From assembly GCA_902464965.1 (NCBI GenBank), contig CABQLI010000079.1:1-9065 (forward strand): a DNA stretch of 9,065 bases, given 5' to 3'. Positions within the stretch are counted from its first letter, which is position 1; the number at the start of each line of letters is the position of its first letter. Below, piece by piece: positions 6,513 through 9,065 of this stretch. The DNA is from an uncultured Collinsella sp. Lineage in GTDB: Bacteria; Actinomycetota; Coriobacteriia; Coriobacteriales; Coriobacteriaceae. A program made the translations under genes and the position numbers. Below the pieces are notes generated by a model. The model saw only the letters and a program-made list of their open reading frames with translations. It made no database searches and was not told the DNA's origin.

Positions 6513-6697
6513 TTGCTCCCCCTATCGTCTAAGCGACGTGCAGTCGCCGCGAACCAAAACAGCAGGGGCCACCAGACCAACAGAAAAGGGATCACTAGGG
6601 ACCAGTCCTTAAAAATACCCGCATCTATATGCGACAACGTATATCACATTGTACGTTTACCGATAGGTCGGCTCGTTTGCGGAATACATGCCACCAT
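6500..6697 (-). pseudogene. Small membrane protein frame broken by in-frame TGA
   Basis: On the minus strand an ATG (6697-6695) has GAGGA five bases upstream (plus-strand 6703-6707) and opens a 65-residue frame that is interrupted once, by TGA at codon 18 (6646-6644). The first part reads MVACIPQTSRPIGKRTM. The downstream part continues YTLSHIDAGIFKDW, then one strongly hydrophobic segment (LVIPFLL, VWWPLLF, WFAATA) and a basic tail beginning RRLDDR, typical of a single membrane helix. A start after the TGA is possible only at TTG 6637, without a ribosome site. Reading: a decayed or nonsense-mutated small membrane protein gene, or the tail of a lost larger gene. Recoding of the TGA is possible but unsupported. 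Homology is not recognised. The frame could be chance, though the charge layout argues otherwise. Confidence 0.4.
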
Positions 6698-6878
6698 AGA
6701 TGTCCTCACATACTCACCGGATGGTATTATTGATATGTGATGCACGCTTTATTAAACGCATTACTTCCCCGACTTGAAGGGTGCAGCTTTCAAGTCGACA
6801 ACAGAGTCAAGACCTTATTGATTAACGAGAGCCCCGTCTCCCATGGCGGAGGCAGGGCTTTCCGTGAAGGAGCTTTGT
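6513..6878. promoter_or_regulatory. Leader region of the second transporter
   Basis: Apart from the broken minus-strand frame, this gap holds dyads. AACGTA/TACGTT lies at 6636-6641 and 6652-6657. CGACTTGAA/TTCAAGTCG lies at 6770-6778 and 6789-6797, a 9-bp stem around 10 bases. A 12-position stem with one mismatch and one G-T pair lies at 6830-6859, just before the ribosome site. AT-rich stretches near 6725-6756 (TTGATA, TATTAA) may include a promoter, but the spacing is not ideal. No known riboswitch was recognised. Confidence 0.4.
6830..6859 (+). promoter_or_regulatory. Hairpin just upstream of transporter ribosome site
   Basis: AGCCCCGTCTCC (6830-6841) pairs with GGAGGCAGGGCT (6848-6859) around a 6-base loop CATGGC, with one C/A mismatch and one T-G pair. 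It ends 7 bases before the AAGGAG ribosome site (6867-6872). No real T-tract follows (only TTT). It could affect translation or mRNA stability. Confidence 0.4.
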
Positions 6879-8357
6879 ATGTCGGATAAGGCTGCCGCAT
6901 CTGGCAAAGAACGTAAGCCACGCCAGATGCCCTCATCTTTTACCATTCTCTTTGGCTGCCTGTTGCTCGTGGCCATCGCCTCGTGGGTCGTCTCGTCATT
7001 TAGCCCTGACGTGCAGGCCGCAACGCTTGGCAACTTTATGGCTTCTCCCTTCTTGGGCTTTGAGAGCGCCATGCAGGTCTGCGTGTTCATTCTTGTGCTT
7101 GGCGGTTTCCTGGGCGTAGTCCAAAAAACGGGCGCGCTCGACACCGGCATCGCCGTGCTCGTCCGTAAACTAGGCGGTAATGATCTATTGCTCGTTCCTG
7201 TTCTCATGCTCGCCTTTGGCATCTGCGGATCCACGTACGGCATGCTCGAGGAATCCGTCCCCTTCTACCTGCTCCTGGCATCGGTCACGTTTGCCATGGG
7301 TTGGGATCCGCTCGTTGGATGCATGGTAGTTCTCATGGGCTGCGGCCTTGGCGTTTTGGGATCGACGGTCAACCCGTTTTCGACCGGACTCGCGCTTGAT
7401 GCTCTCAAGGCAGCCGGCATCCCCTATGACCAGGGACTCATGATCGGCATCGGTCTGGTTATGTTCGCCATCGCCGAGATTTCGGGCATCATTTTTGTCA
7501 TGCGGTATGCCAAGCGCGTCCGCACCGACCGCGCCGCCTCATCGCTCACCCCCGAGGAATGGGAGACCGCCGAGCGTCTCTACGGCGACAAGGACGGCGA
7601 TTCCGCCGAGGACGCGCACGTCGAGCTTTCCAAAATTCAAAAGCGCGTCCTTGTTCTCTTCGCCCTCACGTTTGTCGTCATGATCATCGGCTTTATTCCG
7701 TGGCAGACATTCGGAGTTGGCCTATTTGATATCGGCGCCAAGGGCGATGACCTCAGCACCGCATGGAGCGCACTTTTGACTGGCCTGCCACTTGGTCAGT
7801 GGTACTTTACCGAATGCGGCATCTGGTTCTTCACCATGACAATTATTATCGGCAAGGTTGCCGGTATGCAGGAGAAAGAACTCGTCGACACCATCCTGCA
7901 CGGCTGCGCCGACCTTGTTTCTGTCGCGCTCGTCGTCGCCGTCGCCCGCGGCGTCTCCGTGCTCATGTCCATCACCGGACTCGATGTGTGGATCCTCACC
8001 AACGCCGCCAACGCGCTCGCCGGCGTATCCGCCACAGTCTTTGCCCCGCTCTCCTATGCGCTCTACTTTGCCCTGTCTTTCCTCATCCCCTCGAGTACGG
8101 GCATGGCAACCGTCTCGATGCCTATCATGGGACCGTTGGCGGCATCCTTAGGCTTTGCCCCCGAAGCCATGGTCGCAATCTACCTCGCCACACACGGCGT
8201 TGTAGCGATGATCACTCCCACATGCGGGTCCATCATGGCTGGCCTCGAGCTTGCCCAGGTAAGCTACGCGACCTACATCAAGACGGCCGCAAAATTCATG
8301 GTCCTGCTTACCGTGATTACCGTTTCGTTTGTCACCGTGCTGATGCTCGTTTTGTAA
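6879..8357 (+). CDS. YfcC-family membrane transporter (second copy)
   Basis: A 492-residue polytopic inner-membrane carrier of the YfcC/DcuC family. The hallmark sites are all visible: YGMLEESVPFY at 120-130, NPFSTG at 165-170 and IPSSTG at 403-408. There is a basic cytoplasmic N-terminus (1-18) and a charged central loop at about 208-256. The start at 6879 is preferred because AAGGAG (6867-6872) sits 6 bases before it. An in-frame ATG at 6843 lies in the loop of a hairpin and has no ribosome site. It is a separate transcription unit, bounded by terminators at 6479-6512 and 8388-8416. It is a distant paralogue of the carrier at 2831-4348, and keeps the commoner family form of the acidic motif. 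Family members carry amino acids, peptides or dicarboxylates; the cargo here is unknown. Uptake or exchange linked to the upstream pathway is possible by proximity only. Confidence 0.9.
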   Translation: MSDKAAASGKERKPRQMPSSFTILFGCLLLVAIASWVVSSFSPDVQAATLGNFMASPFLGFESAMQVCVFILVLGGFLGVVQKTGALDTGIAVLVRKLGGNDLLLVPVLMLAFGICGSTYGMLEESVPFYLLLASVTFAMGWDPLVGCMVVLMGCGLGVLGSTVNPFSTGLALDALKAAGIPYDQGLMIGIGLVMFAIAEISGIIFVMRYAKRVRTDRAASSLTPEEWETAERLYGDKDGDSAEDAHVELSKIQKRVLVLFALTFVVMIIGFIPWQTFGVGLFDIGAKGDDLSTAWSALLTGLPLGQWYFTECGIWFFTMTIIIGKVAGMQEKELVDTILHGCADLVSVALVVAVARGVSVLMSITGLDVWILTNAANALAGVSATVFAPLSYALYFALSFLIPSSTGMATVSMPIMGPLAASLGFAPEAMVAIYLATHGVVAMITPTCGSIMAGLELAQVSYATYIKTAAKFMVLLTVITVSFVTVLMLVL

Positions 8358-8387
8358 TCGGCGGGCGCACCACAAATCACATCTTTT

Positions 8388-8416
8388 GAAAGGGGCCCAA
8401 AGAGCCCCTTTCTCTT
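8388..8416 (+). terminator. Intrinsic terminator after second transporter
   Basis: A perfect 9-bp stem GAAAGGGGC (8388-8396) with GCCCCTTTC (8404-8412), 7-base loop CCAAAGA, and a pyrimidine tail TCTT. It lies 30 bases after the transporter stop codon. Because the A-rich foot mirrors the T-rich tail, it could work on both strands. Confidence 0.85.
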
Positions 8417-8554
8417 AGCTCGAGGAGGGTGTCGCTTTATAGCGCCAAACTCGCCCCCGTTCGTGCCGTTTACCGAGCTTTTGGCGCGCGCACGCATTTG
8501 TTGTACATCTTTTTTGTAGGATAGACGGGTTATACATGAGGCAAGGCGGTTTAA
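8417..8554 (+). promoter_or_regulatory. Promoter region of the window-end gene
   Basis: No gene is visible. GCGCCAAA (8442-8449) and TTTGGCGC (8480-8487) form an 8-bp inverted repeat with a 30-base gap, and AGCTCG/CGAGCT (8418-8423, 8474-8479) a second, interleaved one. A T-rich stretch (8508-8515) precedes TTATAC (8530-8535), a fair -10 candidate without a clear -35. The ribosome site AAGGCGG is at 8543-8549. Confidence 0.3.
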
Positions 8555-9065
8555 ATGGCATATGGTTTTAACGACGGCGATCAACGGCGACAGAGCGTTC
8601 GCCTTGCCGGTCGCGCTACGCCGACGCCCGGAAGCTCGTCTTCTTCCACCGCCGCCAGCCCGCAGTATCCAAGCAGCTCGCAACGGCAGCCCCGCCCTAC
8701 GCCTCGGCAAAACACCAGCGGTTCTGAGACTCGAGGGCAGGCTAGTACCGCTGCGACTCGCAGACGCGACGGTGCCGTCGCTTCGAGCAGATCCAACGCT
8801 AAAACCGAACGGCGCAGTCGCAGTACCGATCAACGCCAAAGCACGCGCTCTTTCACGGGCACGCGCCAGCGCCAGACCGATGTGCCGCAACTGCGTCGCA
8901 ACGGTCGCCCCCAGCCCGGCATCTTTGTCCGCCGTTCTTTTTCGCGCCCGCAGAACGGACGCAGCGGCCTGAGCTCTCGCCCGGCATCTCGAGCCGGCTC
9001 CGGCGCTCCCGCTCTACCCTTCCGCCGCGCACGCATCGCGCTTTGCTCCATCGTCGCGTGCCTGC
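8555..9065 (+). CDS. Ser/Arg-rich protein with membrane segment, 3' partial
   Basis: An open frame begins at ATG 8555 and runs without a stop to the window end, giving the first 170 residues. AAGGCGG (8543-8549) is 5 bases upstream. Residues 1 to about 155 are low-complexity, rich in Ser, Arg, Gln, Thr, Pro and Gly, with no hydrophobic core, so they are probably disordered and strongly basic. At the very end a basic patch FRRAR is followed by IALCSIVACL, which looks like the start of a transmembrane helix with the disordered part in the cytoplasm. Actinobacterial cell-wall or division proteins (for example membrane-anchored peptidases or FtsL/penicillin-binding-type proteins) often have such N-terminal tails, but the functional domain lies outside the window, so no function is assigned. 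Overlapping frames here are less convincing because they lack comparable start signals. Confidence 0.65.
   Translation, partial: MAYGFNDGDQRRQSVRLAGRATPTPGSSSSSTAASPQYPSSSQRQPRPTPRQNTSGSETRGQASTAATRRRDGAVASSRSNAKTERRSRSTDQRQSTRSFTGTRQRQTDVPQLRRNGRPQPGIFVRRSFSRPQNGRSGLSSRPASRAGSGAPALPFRRARIALCSIVACL

Noticed and set aside
6628..6646. Selenocysteine insertion at the minus-strand TGA
   Set aside because: The following 5-bp hairpin lacks a recognisable bacterial SECIS apical loop, and a nonsense mutation is simpler; kept only as a remote alternative.
6513..6740. 75-residue plus-strand frame in the gap after the operon
   Set aside because: Starts from TTG inside the terminator tail with no ribosome site and shows no protein-like pattern; the opposite-strand frame is more convincing.
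6843..6878. Upstream ATG 6843 as start of the second transporter
   Set aside because: It lies in the loop of a hairpin without a ribosome site, while ATG 6879 has AAGGAG six bases upstream.
8562..8972. 136-residue plus-strand frame starting at 8562
   Set aside because: Overlaps, in another frame, the open frame from 8555, which has a well-placed ribosome site and runs into a membrane segment.
1..9065. tRNA, rRNA, CRISPR array, insertion sequence or attachment site
   Set aside because: Looked for cloverleaf ends, regularly spaced repeats, transposase motifs and flanking inverted repeats; none was seen.

Overview
The window looks like chromosomal DNA of a gut-type Coriobacteriia (Collinsella-like, Actinomycetota). 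This is inferred from moderately high GC, strong C/G preference at third codon positions, anaerobe-type YfcC/DcuC-family carriers and the gene mix. It rests on family recognition only; no database search was possible.

Layout: (1) 1-265, upstream region of a regulator. (2) 266-1411, a PucR-family transcription factor. (3) 1412-1735, a long intergenic region with several dyads, an AT-rich core and a GC-rich leader. (4) 1736-6447, four co-directional genes: an ornithine-carbamoyltransferase-family enzyme, a YfcC-family transporter, a short arginine-deiminase/DDAH-type guanidine hydrolase, and a D-isomer 2-hydroxyacid dehydrogenase. Each junction between them carries a long perfect GC-rich hairpin; the last has a T-tract and looks like a terminator or attenuator. 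(5) 6479-6512, an AT-tailed terminator. (6) 6500-6697, minus strand, a small membrane-protein reading frame interrupted by an in-frame TGA. (7) 6879-8357, a second YfcC-family transporter with a structured 5' leader and its own terminator. (8) 8555 to the window end, the start of a Ser/Arg-rich, apparently disordered protein that reaches a hydrophobic segment where the window stops.

The core locus reads like an arginine-deiminase pathway built from unusual parts. The hydrolase would turn a guanidino compound into a ureido compound, the carbamoyltransferase would split the ureido compound phosphorolytically to an amine and carbamoyl phosphate, and the carrier would exchange substrate for product. 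Three things are odd: the hydrolase is the short single-domain type rather than classical ArcA; no carbamate kinase is present; and the carbamoyltransferase has lost the Asp and Ser that in characterised OTCs contact the alpha-amino group of ornithine (it has Asn and Ala). With a 2-hydroxyacid dehydrogenase at the end of the cluster, this raises the testable idea that the substrate is an arginine analogue altered at the alpha carbon, such as a keto or hydroxy acid, rather than arginine itself. That pathway is inference; the residues and gene order are seen directly.
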